Part shown: piece after piece, positions 7,438 to 15,028 of the stretch
How the letters are laid out: every line of letters starts with the position of its first letter
Numbering within the stretch: position 1 is the stretch's first letter
NCBI GenBank assembly: GCA_017470645.1
Contig: JAFUYJ010000035.1
Coordinates: forward strand, 1-44,557
DNA from: Clostridia bacterium
GTDB lineage: Bacteria > Bacillota > Clostridia > TANB77 > CAG-508
Reading direction: 5' to 3'
Length of the DNA stretch: 44,557 bases
The notes under the pieces: model-generated
Seen by the model: only the letters and a program-made list of their open reading frames with translations
Databases searched by the model: none
Told to the model about the DNA's origin: nothing
Program-made: the position numbers and the translations under genes

Positions 7438-9177
7438 TTAATTTAAAAAATATAATTCGTTATTTTTAAAATAAGGAATTAATTCAATTTTTTGTGGTGG
7501 TAAAATAGAGTTTCCATTTGATAAAAAAGCAACACAATTAAATGTATCTAATTGTTGTGTAAAATAATTTGTATCAAAAATAAAATCGTGTTGAATAACT
7601 GAATTTAAACTTTCCGTGATACTCGAATTTTTTGAATTTAAAGAGTTGGTGAAATAACTATATACTGTTTCTTTTGCATTTTCCGATATGCTTCTGGAAA
7701 ACTTTTCCTTGTCTTCTTTACCTATTTGTTTCTGAGCTTCTTCAATAGTAAAGGCGTCGTCAGTTCTAAGCCAAATTTTATTTATTAAATTTTGGAGAAT
7801 TACTTTTACAGTAGATTCATTATTCAGAGTTTTTTGCAATGATGTATAACTTTGTGTTGCTACTATATTAATACATTTGGCTTCTCTGCTTTGTGCAAAA
7901 AAATCGGCATCAGTTGAAGTTACATATTCATGATATTCGTCTGAAATAAATGCAACTGTTCTTGATACATTATTTTTAGCCAAATTAGACAATACTTCGG
8001 TTTGAAAATCTAATTTTAAATAAGCAGCAATTATTTTAGATAAATTTTTATATTCAGAAATATTCATATTTAATACTACAATTTTTCCTTTTTCTAAAAT
8101 ATCAGATAATCCATAAAAATTTTCTTCAGCACGATCAGGATTGAATGTATGAAGAACTTCATAATCAGAAATAAAACAATTTGTAATTCTTGTAATTTCA
8201 GATTTTAAAATAGACATTGTACGTTGATCTAATTTTAAAAATTCATTTTCAAAAAATGTAATGGCTGTTAATAAATTATAACAATCTTCTTCTCTAAACT
8301 CATTTTTTAAAAATCTTTTTTTTAATAATTCAATTTTTGAATAATAATATGAAGAATCGGTAATTAATTTGTGAATTTCGCTAAAATTGACGTAATTCTC
8401 ATTATATAACCTACATAATTTAATAGCCTGTTCTAATATTTGTTCTGCTTTATCAAGCCAATACGATTCTGAATTATTTTCTGAAAACAATAATAAAATT
8501 GTCTTCAATCTATTTGCTAAAATGGATGCTTTTAAATTTGGTTTATTTAGTGGATTATATTTATATTTTCCTCCAAGTTCAATAATGATTAAATCGTCAA
8601 GTCGATTGAATTGTTTACAAAATTCTTGAACCTGAAATTGATAATTTCCTTTTACATCTAAAATAAGCATTCCGATTTTATTTTCAAAATCATTATATTT
8701 ATAATTAATTAATTGTTTGGTAAATGGATACATTGCACTACTAGTTTTTCCAGAACCAATTGTACCTGTAATAATCATATTTTGATACAGACCTTTTTCA
8801 GGAATATAAATATTATTATTATTTACATCGTTACCAATAAACAACTGCAAATTATTAGAATTAATTTTTGGTGGTGTGATAGGTTTCTCTTTTTTATTAA
8901 TTAAAAATTTTAAAATTTTATTATTTTTATTATTCGAATAATTAATTAATTTCGAAAATAATAAATTTGAAATTATTATTAAATTAAAAAGTTCTGAAAT
9001 AATAAAAATAGTTTTAATAGAGTGCCAAAGTTCAGGTTGTTCAATACAAATATCATATGGATGCAAGCCATAATTTATATAAACGGAATTTGATTTATAA
9101 ATAGGAGAAAAAATAAAATAATTAATTATAAAAAATATAAGTAAAAAAATAAAACAAAATAATAATCTTTTTTTCAT
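7438..9177 (-). CDS. VirD4/TraG-like type IV coupling ATPase
   Basis: A 579-residue ATPase of the VirD4/TraG/TraD group, which delivers DNA or protein substrates to a type IV secretion channel. Two membrane helices (about residues 4-24 and 55-78) precede the motor domain. Walker A is GTIGSGKT (138-145). The Walker B region is FISDEYHEY (~411-418), followed by FFAQSREAKC and ATQSYTSLQ, the usual second-half motifs of this family. GGAG lies 4-5 nt upstream of the ATG, which overlaps the stop codon of a small upstream ORF by ATGA. No relaxase gene is visible nearby. It may act in conjugation, in protein export, or be a remnant with no current substrate. Confidence 0.88.
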   Translation of the reverse strand: MKKRLLFCFIFLLIFFIINYFIFSPIYKSNSVYINYGLHPYDICIEQPELWHSIKTIFIISELFNLIIISNLLFSKLINYSNNKNNKILKFLINKKEKPITPPKINSNNLQLFIGNDVNNNNIYIPEKGLYQNMIITGTIGSGKTSSAMYPFTKQLINYKYNDFENKIGMLILDVKGNYQFQVQEFCKQFNRLDDLIIIELGGKYKYNPLNKPNLKASILANRLKTILLLFSENNSESYWLDKAEQILEQAIKLCRLYNENYVNFSEIHKLITDSSYYYSKIELLKKRFLKNEFREEDCYNLLTAITFFENEFLKLDQRTMSILKSEITRITNCFISDYEVLHTFNPDRAEENFYGLSDILEKGKIVVLNMNISEYKNLSKIIAAYLKLDFQTEVLSNLAKNNVSRTVAFISDEYHEYVTSTDADFFAQSREAKCINIVATQSYTSLQKTLNNESTVKVILQNLINKIWLRTDDAFTIEEAQKQIGKEDKEKFSRSISENAKETVYSYFTNSLNSKNSSITESLNSVIQHDFIFDTNYFTQQLDTFNCVAFLSNGNSILPPQKIELIPYFKNNELYFLN

Positions 9178-9314
9178 AATACTCCTTTTTTTAATTTTAA
9201 TTTTGAGCCTTGTTTATTATGCATTATTTTTACATCTACAAAAGTATAAATAGAATAAAAATTTAAAAATAAATTAATTAGCAAAAAAATAAAAAATAAA
9301 TCGATAGTTTTTAT
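9174..9314 (-). CDS. Small membrane protein with apparent AUA start, coupled to the VirD4-like gene
   Basis: This frame is open from 9332 to its TGA at 9176-9174, which overlaps the ATG of the coupling ATPase as ATGA. GGAGGT (9326-9321) is 6 nt upstream of an ATA at 9314. No ATG, GTG or TTG follows within 25 nt; the first TTG in frame is at 9284, with no ribosome binding site. If AUA initiates, the product is 46 residues: a hydrophobic helix (DLFFIFLLINLFLNFY) then a basic tail (HNKQGSKLKLKKG). The stop-start overlap and coding-like tail argue for translation coupled to the ATPase. AUA starts are rare, so this remains an inference. The alternative is an untranslated leader with a fortuitous Shine-Dalgarno sequence. 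Confidence 0.45.
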   Translation of the reverse strand: MKTIDLFFIFLLINLFLNFYSIYTFVDVKIMHNKQGSKLKLKKGVL

Positions 9315-9361
9315 ATAGATACCTCCTTTCGTTTATTAAAAAATTATGCAAGCCTCTATAC

Positions 9362-9432
9362 ATTTGGGAAAAATTATGATAAAATATTTAACAAGGCTAT
9401 AATTCATAAAAATTTGGGAATAATTATAACAA
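9362..9432. promoter_or_regulatory. Pair of direct repeats in the divergent intergenic region
   Basis: ATTTGGGAAAAATTAT at 9362-9377 recurs as ATTTGGGAATAATTAT at 9412-9427, start to start 50 bp, about five helical turns. Similarity continues for several bases after each copy. They lie between the secretion-like operon and the DUF1858 gene, so they could bind a regulator of either. Apart from these repeats and the small ORF at 9174-9314, the 9178-9503 interval shows no other gene. Confidence 0.4.
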
Positions 9433-9503
9433 TACAAACATACAGCCACTAAAATTAATTAAATATGAATTAAAACCAATATTATTAAGGAAAGGTGAAT
9501 AAT

Positions 9504-9689
9504 ATGGAAATAACTAAAAATACAAAAATAGGTGAATTATTAGAAGTTGCACCAGAAAAAGCAGAACTTTTATTAGAAGCTGGAATGCATTGCTTAGGAT
9601 GCCCTGCATCACGTGGAGAATCATTAGAAGAAGCTTGCGAAGTTCATGGTATAAATGTTGATGAATTATTAGAAAGATTAAATGCGTAA
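9504..9689 (+). CDS. DUF1858 domain protein
   Basis: A 61-residue protein of the DUF1858 family, also found as the N-terminal domain of ScdA-type proteins and as a stand-alone protein in anaerobes. The family-typical features are ITKNTKIGELL at the start and the CxxC-bearing AGMHCLGCPAS in the middle. The function is not established; the cysteine pair suggests metal or redox chemistry. The ORF extends to a GTG 9 nt upstream, but AAAGGTG positions the ATG at 9504. A terminator follows at 9823-9859, after about 130 bp without a visible gene. Confidence 0.85.
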   Translation: MEITKNTKIGELLEVAPEKAELLLEAGMHCLGCPASRGESLEEACEVHGINVDELLERLNA

Positions 9690-9822
9690 ATTCATTAAAG
9701 TAATAGAGTTTAAAAGATTAATCTTAAGATAATAAATCAAAAAAGAAATGAACTGGTACAAATATAACACAAACAAATTAATTTGTCACGAAAAATCGTA
9801 CGTCAAATTTCGACAAAAAATA

Positions 9823-9859
9823 AAAACCTGAGAATTAACAAATTAATTCTCGGGTTTTT
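9823..9859. terminator. Bidirectional terminator between DUF1858 and GH5 genes
   Basis: A 15-bp stem (9823-9837 with 9844-9858) has one T-G wobble and a 6-nt loop. The A/T tracts at its base serve as U-runs in both directions. Confidence 0.75.
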
Positions 9860-9867
9860 AATGTGTA

Positions 9868-10902
9868 TTAATATTTTAAAAATATTTCCTTAATAAATTG
9901 CCCAGCATCACTTAAATAATTATCTAGTTTTTTATCAGCATTATTAATATTATATTCCTGCAATAAAATTGCTGAACTTTCATTTTTATTAGAAAAAGAC
10001 CAATAAATCCAACTAATTTTTTTATCATTTAAGTATGAAATCCAAGTATTAAAATCATCAAAATAAATACTACCGTTACCTGTCGCATTGGTTAGACCAC
10101 ATTCTGAAATAAAAATAGGAATATTTTTATTAATACAGTAATCAATTTTATTACGTAACTCGCCACGGTGTGTACCTGAATAAAAATGACATGAGTAAAC
10201 AACATTATTAAAGTTTAATGGATTATCAGCAGCTTTATCTAAATCTTTACACCAATTTGGAGTTCCAACAATAATCAATGACTTTGGTGAATTTTTTCTA
10301 ATCATAGGAATTATTTCTTCAGCGTAAGGTTTTACATCTTTATCCCAAGTAACATCTTCACCATTAGGTTCATTGCATATTTCATAAATAACATTTGGTA
10401 TATTAGAATACTTTTGTGAAACCTCATCAAAGAATATTTTTGCTTCATCTTTATGAGTTTGAGGATTGTTATCATTTAAAGTATGCCAATCTATAACAAC
10501 GTACATATCGTTTTCAACAGCTAAATCAATTATATTGAATACCAACTCTTTATTTTTTTCTGGGTTTGAAATATAACCACTGCCATTAGAATCAACGTAC
10601 ATCGCAATTCTAAATATGTTAATATGCCAATCATCTTTTAATACTTGCATATTTTCTTCTGTAATTAATTCTGAATACCATTCAATACCATGGCTACTCA
10701 AACCACGTAATTGAATTAATTCATTTTTTTCGTTTTCTAATTTGTAACCATCTGTATGTAGCCAACCATTATATGAAACAGTGTTTTTATCAACAATATT
10801 TCCGTTAAGTGTTGGATTTTCAACAGTTGGTATTTTTGATTTATACAAAGTTAAAATAACAATAATAATAATAAAAATAATTGTTAAAAATGCTTTTTTC
10901 AT
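9868..10902 (-). CDS. GH5-family endoglucanase (cellulase), membrane-anchored or secreted
   Basis: A 344-residue glycoside hydrolase of family 5. An N-terminal hydrophobic helix (residues ~4-20) is a signal or anchor. The catalytic domain begins near residue 45 and shows LRGLSSHGIEWY, FRIAMYV and VVIDWH. The acid/base is Glu178 in YEICNEPN and the nucleophile is Glu267 in FISECG. The aromatic SWIYWSFS motif lies near the end. It follows the cellulose-synthase-like gene with a 6-nt gap and only a weak AAGGAA site, so translation is probably coupled. Cellulose biosynthesis operons often carry an endoglucanase that trims the nascent glucan, such as GH8 BcsZ in Proteobacteria and a GH5 enzyme in C. 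difficile. Confidence 0.9.
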   Translation of the reverse strand: MKKAFLTIIFIIIIVILTLYKSKIPTVENPTLNGNIVDKNTVSYNGWLHTDGYKLENEKNELIQLRGLSSHGIEWYSELITEENMQVLKDDWHINIFRIAMYVDSNGSGYISNPEKNKELVFNIIDLAVENDMYVVIDWHTLNDNNPQTHKDEAKIFFDEVSQKYSNIPNVIYEICNEPNGEDVTWDKDVKPYAEEIIPMIRKNSPKSLIIVGTPNWCKDLDKAADNPLNFNNVVYSCHFYSGTHRGELRNKIDYCINKNIPIFISECGLTNATGNGSIYFDDFNTWISYLNDKKISWIYWSFSNKNESSAILLQEYNINNADKKLDNYLSDAGQFIKEIFLKY

Positions 10903-10908
10903 GTTTAT

Positions 10909-12516
10909 TTAAATTCCTTTATATTTTTTTATTTTATTTGGAATGAAATTCGAATAATCAACAGGTTTATATCTTAAATCAAATATAACAGAAATTGTTA
11001 AATAAAAAATATTTGATATTAGCCAAACTAAAGATAAAATATAAACAGTTACATTTGAATTTGTCATTCTCCAAATACACATTATTAAACCAATGATACT
11101 TAAAGTTAGTAATGTGAAATGGCTGAATAGTAATCTTATATTAGTTTTACTCATTTTCGCTTTTGGAGCAAACTTAGGAGTTACTTCAAATTTCGTACCA
11201 CCAAATCCAAATAATTCTTTAAGAGCTTCTTTAAAAAGAACAGGGGTTAATATTGTTTCATAAATTATATTCCATGTTGATGATCGTTTATGGCCTTCAA
11301 CAGAATCAAGAGCAAATCTTTTTAGCAAATATGCAGGCAGCCAAAAACAAATGAAAGTAGTTAAATTACAGTCAACAATAATAATGCCAAATATACTAAA
11401 CAATAATGGAGTTAAAAGATAAATCATTCTTCTAATACCAAAAAACCAATAAGAGATGCAAGTTATATATTCTAATTTCTGTCTAAAAGACAAACCGCTG
11501 TTACCTAATATTTTATATTTTTTTAATATCTGAATGCATCCTCTAGCCCAGCGAGTACGTTGTTTTACAAAACCTGTTAAATCATTAGCGGCGATACCAT
11601 AAGCTTCAACATTATCTAAAGCCAAGCATTGATATCCTTTTGACTCAATCAACATTCCAGTTGCAATATCCTCTGAAATTGTATTAGTTGCAAAACCGCC
11701 ACAATCGTCTAAAGCTTTTCTAGAAAACAATGTGTTTGTGCCACAGCATACAGCTGAATTTGTAGCGTTTTTACCAATTTGAATTGAGTGATAAAAATAA
11801 TCCTGCTCAAATGGAATTTTATTTTCTAAATGAAATCTATACTGAAAAATATCAGGATTTATAAAGCTTTGTGGCAATTGAACGAAACCAATCTTGTTTA
11901 AGTTTTTACCTGAATTTTGTTTCTTGCTAATATAATTTTTATTATCAAAGAAAAATGGCAATGTAGTTAATAAAAAGTTCTCAGTTGGAGCCATATCTGC
12001 ATCAAAAGTAGCAACATAAGGTGATGAAACTAATGATAATGCATGATTATAATTTCCTGCTTTTGCATTTTTATTAGTAAGCCTAGAGATATAACCTACA
12101 TTTAATTTTTCAGAAAGTTTTTTGATATTTGCTCTGTTTCCGTCATCGCACACATAAATATGAATTTTAGATGTATCAGGGTATTTCATTCTTTTACAAG
12201 CTTCTATGGTATTTTCTAAAAGTGATTCATGTTCATTTAATGTAGCTATTAAAACATCAATATCAGGGAATTCAGCAATATTGCTTAAACTAGGAATTTT
12301 TGGCGATTTTTTTGAAACTATTAATATATTTAAATAGTATACAAAAAAATCAACGAATTCCCATATTTCTACTATCAATACAATAATAGAAACGCACAGG
12401 GCTAATGCACCTAAGCTAAGAGGAAGTGTATAGAAAGTTCTGTATACAATATAAACAAAGCTTAGAACCATCGTTATAGTATAAAAAATAAATTTAAAGA
12501 CATTCTTTTGTTTCAT
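10909..12516 (-). CDS. Cellulose-synthase-like family 2 glycosyltransferase
   Basis: A 535-residue membrane glycosyltransferase of the BcsA/CESA type. Two N-terminal helices (~10-30 and 33-60) precede a GT-A domain with the nucleotide-binding DDG (124-126), the metal-binding FDADM (171-175), SED (281-283, the TED-like catalytic base) and QRTRW (319-323), the glucan-binding QxxRW. At least four C-terminal helices form the channel. The C-terminal PilZ domain that binds cyclic di-GMP in classic BcsA is missing, which fits the short length. AAGGAG precedes the ATG. It forms an operon with the GH5 gene. The polymer is probably a beta-1,4-glucan, though related synthases make other beta-glycans. 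Confidence 0.87.
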   Translation of the reverse strand: MKQKNVFKFIFYTITMVLSFVYIVYRTFYTLPLSLGALALCVSIIVLIVEIWEFVDFFVYYLNILIVSKKSPKIPSLSNIAEFPDIDVLIATLNEHESLLENTIEACKRMKYPDTSKIHIYVCDDGNRANIKKLSEKLNVGYISRLTNKNAKAGNYNHALSLVSSPYVATFDADMAPTENFLLTTLPFFFDNKNYISKKQNSGKNLNKIGFVQLPQSFINPDIFQYRFHLENKIPFEQDYFYHSIQIGKNATNSAVCCGTNTLFSRKALDDCGGFATNTISEDIATGMLIESKGYQCLALDNVEAYGIAANDLTGFVKQRTRWARGCIQILKKYKILGNSGLSFRQKLEYITCISYWFFGIRRMIYLLTPLLFSIFGIIIVDCNLTTFICFWLPAYLLKRFALDSVEGHKRSSTWNIIYETILTPVLFKEALKELFGFGGTKFEVTPKFAPKAKMSKTNIRLLFSHFTLLTLSIIGLIMCIWRMTNSNVTVYILSLVWLISNIFYLTISVIFDLRYKPVDYSNFIPNKIKKYKGI

Positions 12517-12646
12517 TTAATTCTCCTTGGTTTTATAATTACTTATAATTTAACATTAAATAAGTAAATTTTCAACACAATTATTAAGAGATTTTGAGAG
12601 AAAAAAATATTTCTCTCAAAAAAAATAAAAAAAATCAAATAAAGTA

Positions 12647-12675
12647 TTGACAAACTCTAACAAATATATTAAAAT
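12647..12675 (+). promoter_or_regulatory. Strong promoter of the tRNA-Lys/Glu/Thr cluster
   Basis: A perfect TTGACA (12647-12652) is separated by 17 bases from TAAAAT (12670-12675). It lies about 54 bases upstream of tRNA-Lys. Confidence 0.8.
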
Positions 12676-12728
12676 AATAACTGCGTTAACCAATGTGAAG
12701 TTAATGTGATGTGCAAACGCACTTACTT

Positions 12729-12804
12729 GGGTCATTAGCTCAGGTGGTAGAGCACTTGACTTTTAATCAAGTTGTCCGCGGTTCGAATCCGCGATGGCTC
12801 ACCA
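12729..12804 (+). tRNA. tRNA-Lys (anticodon TTT)
   Basis: A complete cloverleaf with anticodon loop CTTTTAA (TTT), T-arm GCGGTTCGAATCCGC and encoded CCA. It is first in a three-tRNA transcript. A second Lys isoacceptor (CTT) is encoded at 14916. Confidence 0.97.
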
Positions 12805-12806
12805 AA

Positions 12807-12838
12807 TCTAGGATTTAAGTATATGCTTAAATCCTAGA
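12807..12838 (+). repeat. Spacer hairpin between tRNA-Lys and tRNA-Glu
   Basis: A 13-bp perfect stem (CTAGGATTTAAG and its complement plus one closing T-A pair) has a 6-nt loop. No T-run follows, so it is not a terminator. It may be a processing signal in the tRNA precursor. Confidence 0.5.
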
Positions 12839-12855
12839 ACAAATATTTTAAATAT

Positions 12856-12930
12856 GGCCCGTTGGTCAAGCGGTTAAGACATCGCCCTTTCACGGCGGAG
12901 ACATGGGTTCGATTCCCGTACGGGTCACCA
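12856..12930 (+). tRNA. tRNA-Glu (anticodon TTC)
   Basis: A cloverleaf with acceptor GGCCCGT/ACGGGTC, anticodon loop CTTTCAC (TTC), T-loop GGTTCGATTCC and encoded CCA. Confidence 0.97.
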
Positions 12931-12937
12931 ATAAATT

Positions 12938-13014
12938 GCCACTTTAGCTCAGTTGGCCAGAGCACCGCACTTGTAATGCGGGGGTCCTCAGTTCGAATCT
13001 GAGAAGTGGCTCCA
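12938..13014 (+). tRNA. tRNA-Thr (anticodon TGT)
   Basis: A cloverleaf with acceptor GCCACTT/AAGTGGC, anticodon loop CTTGTAA (TGT), T-arm CAGTTCGAATCTG and encoded CCA. It lies only 7 nt after tRNA-Glu, so the two are processed from one transcript. Confidence 0.97.
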
Positions 13015-13023
13015 TTATAAATT

Positions 13024-13063
13024 GTCAGTAGTTTTGATTAAATCTTAATTACTGGCTTTTTTT
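13024..13063 (+). terminator. Terminator of the tRNA cluster
   Basis: GTCAGTAGTT (13024-13033) pairs with AATTACTGGC (13047-13056) using two wobbles, followed by seven T's. Confidence 0.75.
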
Positions 13064-13084
13064 CTTATTCAAAAATATACTATT

Positions 13085-13113
13085 TTGACATTTATGAATA
13101 TTCATAGTAAAAT
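13085..13113 (+). promoter_or_regulatory. Promoter of the fabG-like gene with a palindrome in its spacer
   Basis: A perfect TTGACA (13085-13090), 17-base spacer and TAAAAT (13108-13113). The spacer contains TATGAATATTCATA (13093-13106), a perfect 14-bp dyad. An operator in this position would block RNA polymerase. Confidence 0.65.
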
Positions 13114-13143
13114 TAAAGTATTAAATAAAAAGGAGAAATCTAA

Positions 13144-13878
13144 ATGAAAGAAGAAAAAGTAGTAGTTGTAACAGGAGCATCAAGAGGAATAGGAGCCAAT
13201 ATTGCTGAAGAATTAGCACTTTTGGGTAATAAGGTTATTTTAAATTACAATAAATCAAAAGAACAAGCAGAGCATATAAAAGAGAGAGTATTAGAACAAG
13301 GGGCAGAAATAGAAATTTTCGGAGCAGATATATCAAAAGGTGATGAAGCAAGAAAATTAATAGACTTTTGTGTAGGTAAATATGGAAGAATAGATGTATT
13401 AATAAACAATGCAGGAATTTCACAAATTAAACTATTCACAGATTTAACAGATGAAGATTGGGGCAATATGATTCAAACGAATTTAACATCATGTTTCTAT
13501 ACAACTCAAGAAGCAGCTAGATACATGATTAACCAAAAAGAAGGGTGTATAATTAACATTTCATCAATCTGGGGCACAACAGGAGCATCATGTGAGGTAC
13601 ATTATTCAGCAGCAAAAGCTGGCTTAGATGGAATGACAAAGGCATTGGCAAAAGAGCTAGGTCCATCAAACATCAGAGTTAACAGCATAGCACCTGGGAT
13701 TATAAAAACAGAAATGAATTCAGAATTATCTGAAGATGATATAAATAATATAACACAAGAAATCCCATTACAAAGAATAGGTTATCCACAATCTATCACA
13801 AACTGTGTAAAATGGTTAATTAATGATGATTATACTACAGGTCAAGTTATTAGTGTAAATGGCGGTTGGATGATTTAA
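13144..13878 (+). CDS. FabG-like short-chain dehydrogenase/reductase
   Basis: A 244-residue classical SDR most like 3-oxoacyl-ACP reductase (FabG). It shows the cofactor motif TGASRGIG (10-17), NNAG near 88-91, catalytic Ser141, Tyr154 and Lys158 (YSAAK), and the IRVNSIAPG segment. Length is exactly that of FabG. AAAAGGAG precedes the ATG. It is monocistronic, with its own promoter and a terminator directly after, and no other fatty-acid synthesis gene is nearby. It may therefore be a reductase with another substrate, for example one acting in polyester or secondary metabolism. Confidence 0.87.
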   Translation: MKEEKVVVVTGASRGIGANIAEELALLGNKVILNYNKSKEQAEHIKERVLEQGAEIEIFGADISKGDEARKLIDFCVGKYGRIDVLINNAGISQIKLFTDLTDEDWGNMIQTNLTSCFYTTQEAARYMINQKEGCIINISSIWGTTGASCEVHYSAAKAGLDGMTKALAKELGPSNIRVNSIAPGIIKTEMNSELSEDDINNITQEIPLQRIGYPQSITNCVKWLINDDYTTGQVISVNGGWMI

Positions 13879-13895
13879 AAGATGATTAAAAAAAT

Positions 13896-13920
13896 AAAAG
13901 GCATTTTTAAAATGCCTTTT
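13896..13920. terminator. Bidirectional terminator between the fabG-like and carbohydrate-binding genes
   Basis: AAAAGGCATTTT (13896-13907) and AAAATGCCTTTT (13909-13920) form a tight hairpin whose A and T tracts give U-runs both ways. It serves the two convergent genes. Confidence 0.8.
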
Positions 13921-13925
13921 TAATT

Positions 13926-14660
13926 TTATTTATTTTTAGATACAAATCTTTTATAATTTCCAGATATAAGTTTTGGAACTTTAGCAAAGAATGTGCATAC
14001 AGTTTCTTTAATTCTCTTAGTCCAATAATCAAATCCTGTTGGTGCAAGAGCAATTGCAGTTTCTTGGTTTGAATTGATTGGATTTATAATATTTGTTGGA
14101 GAATTAAAGTCAGCTTTGATATCATTTAATGTGCTTGGAATAGTTTCTGTTTCACCAATAACATTTATAGGTGTAATAATTGAAGGAGCTACATCAACTG
14201 TTCCAAATTCATTTGTGAATTTTAAAGCATTGTTACCAATTATTGCATCAGCTTGATTTGGAATAAATGTATCTACTTGTGCTTGTTCAGATGAATTTTC
14301 ATTTCCAAATGTTTTTCCCCAGAAAACATTTACGTTATCCTTAGATTCTGCAATAGGTTGATTTTGTTTTTCTATATTAAATATATAATTTTTTCCAAAA
14401 TTATTATCCCATTCATTACTTTGGTTTTTAAAACAGAAATTTAGTGTATCTTCACATGCTAATTTAATTTCAGCTTGATATCCTAAATCAGTTTTTTTCA
14501 TTTCAATATCATTTACATTATTCCAATCTTTTCCATATCCATAATGTAAAAATACTTTATCACTATTTCCTTGATAAAATTTCCCTGTGTAAGATACTTT
14601 AACCTTAGAATTTTCAACTAGTTTATCTGTATTAAAATAAATATCTTTTACTAATTCCAT
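13926..14660 (-). CDS. Cytosolic protein with starch-binding-type (CBM25-like) domain
   Basis: A 244-residue protein. Residues ~15-95 look like a CBM25/CBM53-type starch-binding module: VKVSYTGKF, VFLHYGYGKDWNN, an aromatic-rich GYQAEIKL and FCFKNQSNEWDNN. The middle ~100 residues are low in charge and probably disordered. A basic C-terminal segment (FDYWTKRIKETVCTFF...) follows and could be an amphipathic anchor. The ORF extends 66 nt upstream, but AAGGAG lies 8-9 nt before the ATG at 14660, so I take that. There is no signal peptide, so unlike most CBM proteins it should be intracellular and might bind glycogen. No catalytic domain is present. The family call is moderate. Confidence 0.68.
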   Translation of the reverse strand: MELVKDIYFNTDKLVENSKVKVSYTGKFYQGNSDKVFLHYGYGKDWNNVNDIEMKKTDLGYQAEIKLACEDTLNFCFKNQSNEWDNNFGKNYIFNIEKQNQPIAESKDNVNVFWGKTFGNENSSEQAQVDTFIPNQADAIIGNNALKFTNEFGTVDVAPSIITPINVIGETETIPSTLNDIKADFNSPTNIINPINSNQETAIALAPTGFDYWTKRIKETVCTFFAKVPKLISGNYKRFVSKNK

Positions 14661-14854
14661 AATATCTCTCCTTTTATTTTGTCTTTTGATTAATAACATT
14701 ATATTATTAAATATTTTTTTATTCAAGTATTTTCTGCAATTTTTTTGAAAAATTTGTAAGTATTTTTAGTTTATTTTTGTATTAATTATATATTTAATTG
14801 AAGTGAAAACTTTTATACCTTTTTTATTTTAAATTATAAATTTACGTATAACTC

Positions 14855-14884
14855 TTGACTTTTAACAATATTAAGTTGTATAAT
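14855..14884 (+). promoter_or_regulatory. Promoter of tRNA-Lys(CTT)
   Basis: TTGACT (14855-14860) and a perfect TATAAT (14879-14884) with an 18-base spacer, about 31 bases upstream of the tRNA. Confidence 0.75.
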
Positions 14885-14915
14885 ATCTGTTGTCAGCAAT
14901 TTATTAATAATATGT

Positions 14916-14991
14916 GGGTGATTAGCTCAGTTGGTAGAGCAGCTGACTCTTAATCAGAAGGTCCGGGGTTCGAGACCCCGATTGCCCACCA
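14916..14991 (+). tRNA. tRNA-Lys (anticodon CTT)
   Basis: A cloverleaf with acceptor GGGTGAT/ATTGCCC, anticodon loop CTCTTAA (CTT), T-arm CGGGGTTCGAGACCCCG and encoded CCA. A terminator follows at once. Confidence 0.97.
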
Positions 14992-14993
14992 AA

Positions 14994-15026
14994 AAAAACA
15001 TCTGCCTGGTCAAAGCAGATGTTTTT
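14994..15026. terminator. Bidirectional terminator between tRNA-Lys and the HPr gene
   Basis: A stem AAAAACATCTGC (14994-15005) with GCAGATGTTTTT (15015-15026) around a 9-nt loop, with U-runs in both directions. Confidence 0.85.
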
Positions 15027-15028
15027 TA

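Noticed and set aside
5565..9500. tRNA-Pro as the attachment site of an integrated conjugative element that includes the secretion-like genes.
   Set aside because: No second copy of the tRNA 3' end was seen at the other side of the cluster, and there is no integrase.
12597..12620. The TTGAGAGAAA/TTTCTCTCAA hairpin as a terminator.
   Set aside because: It is followed by A's rather than T's on both strands; its role, if any, is unknown.
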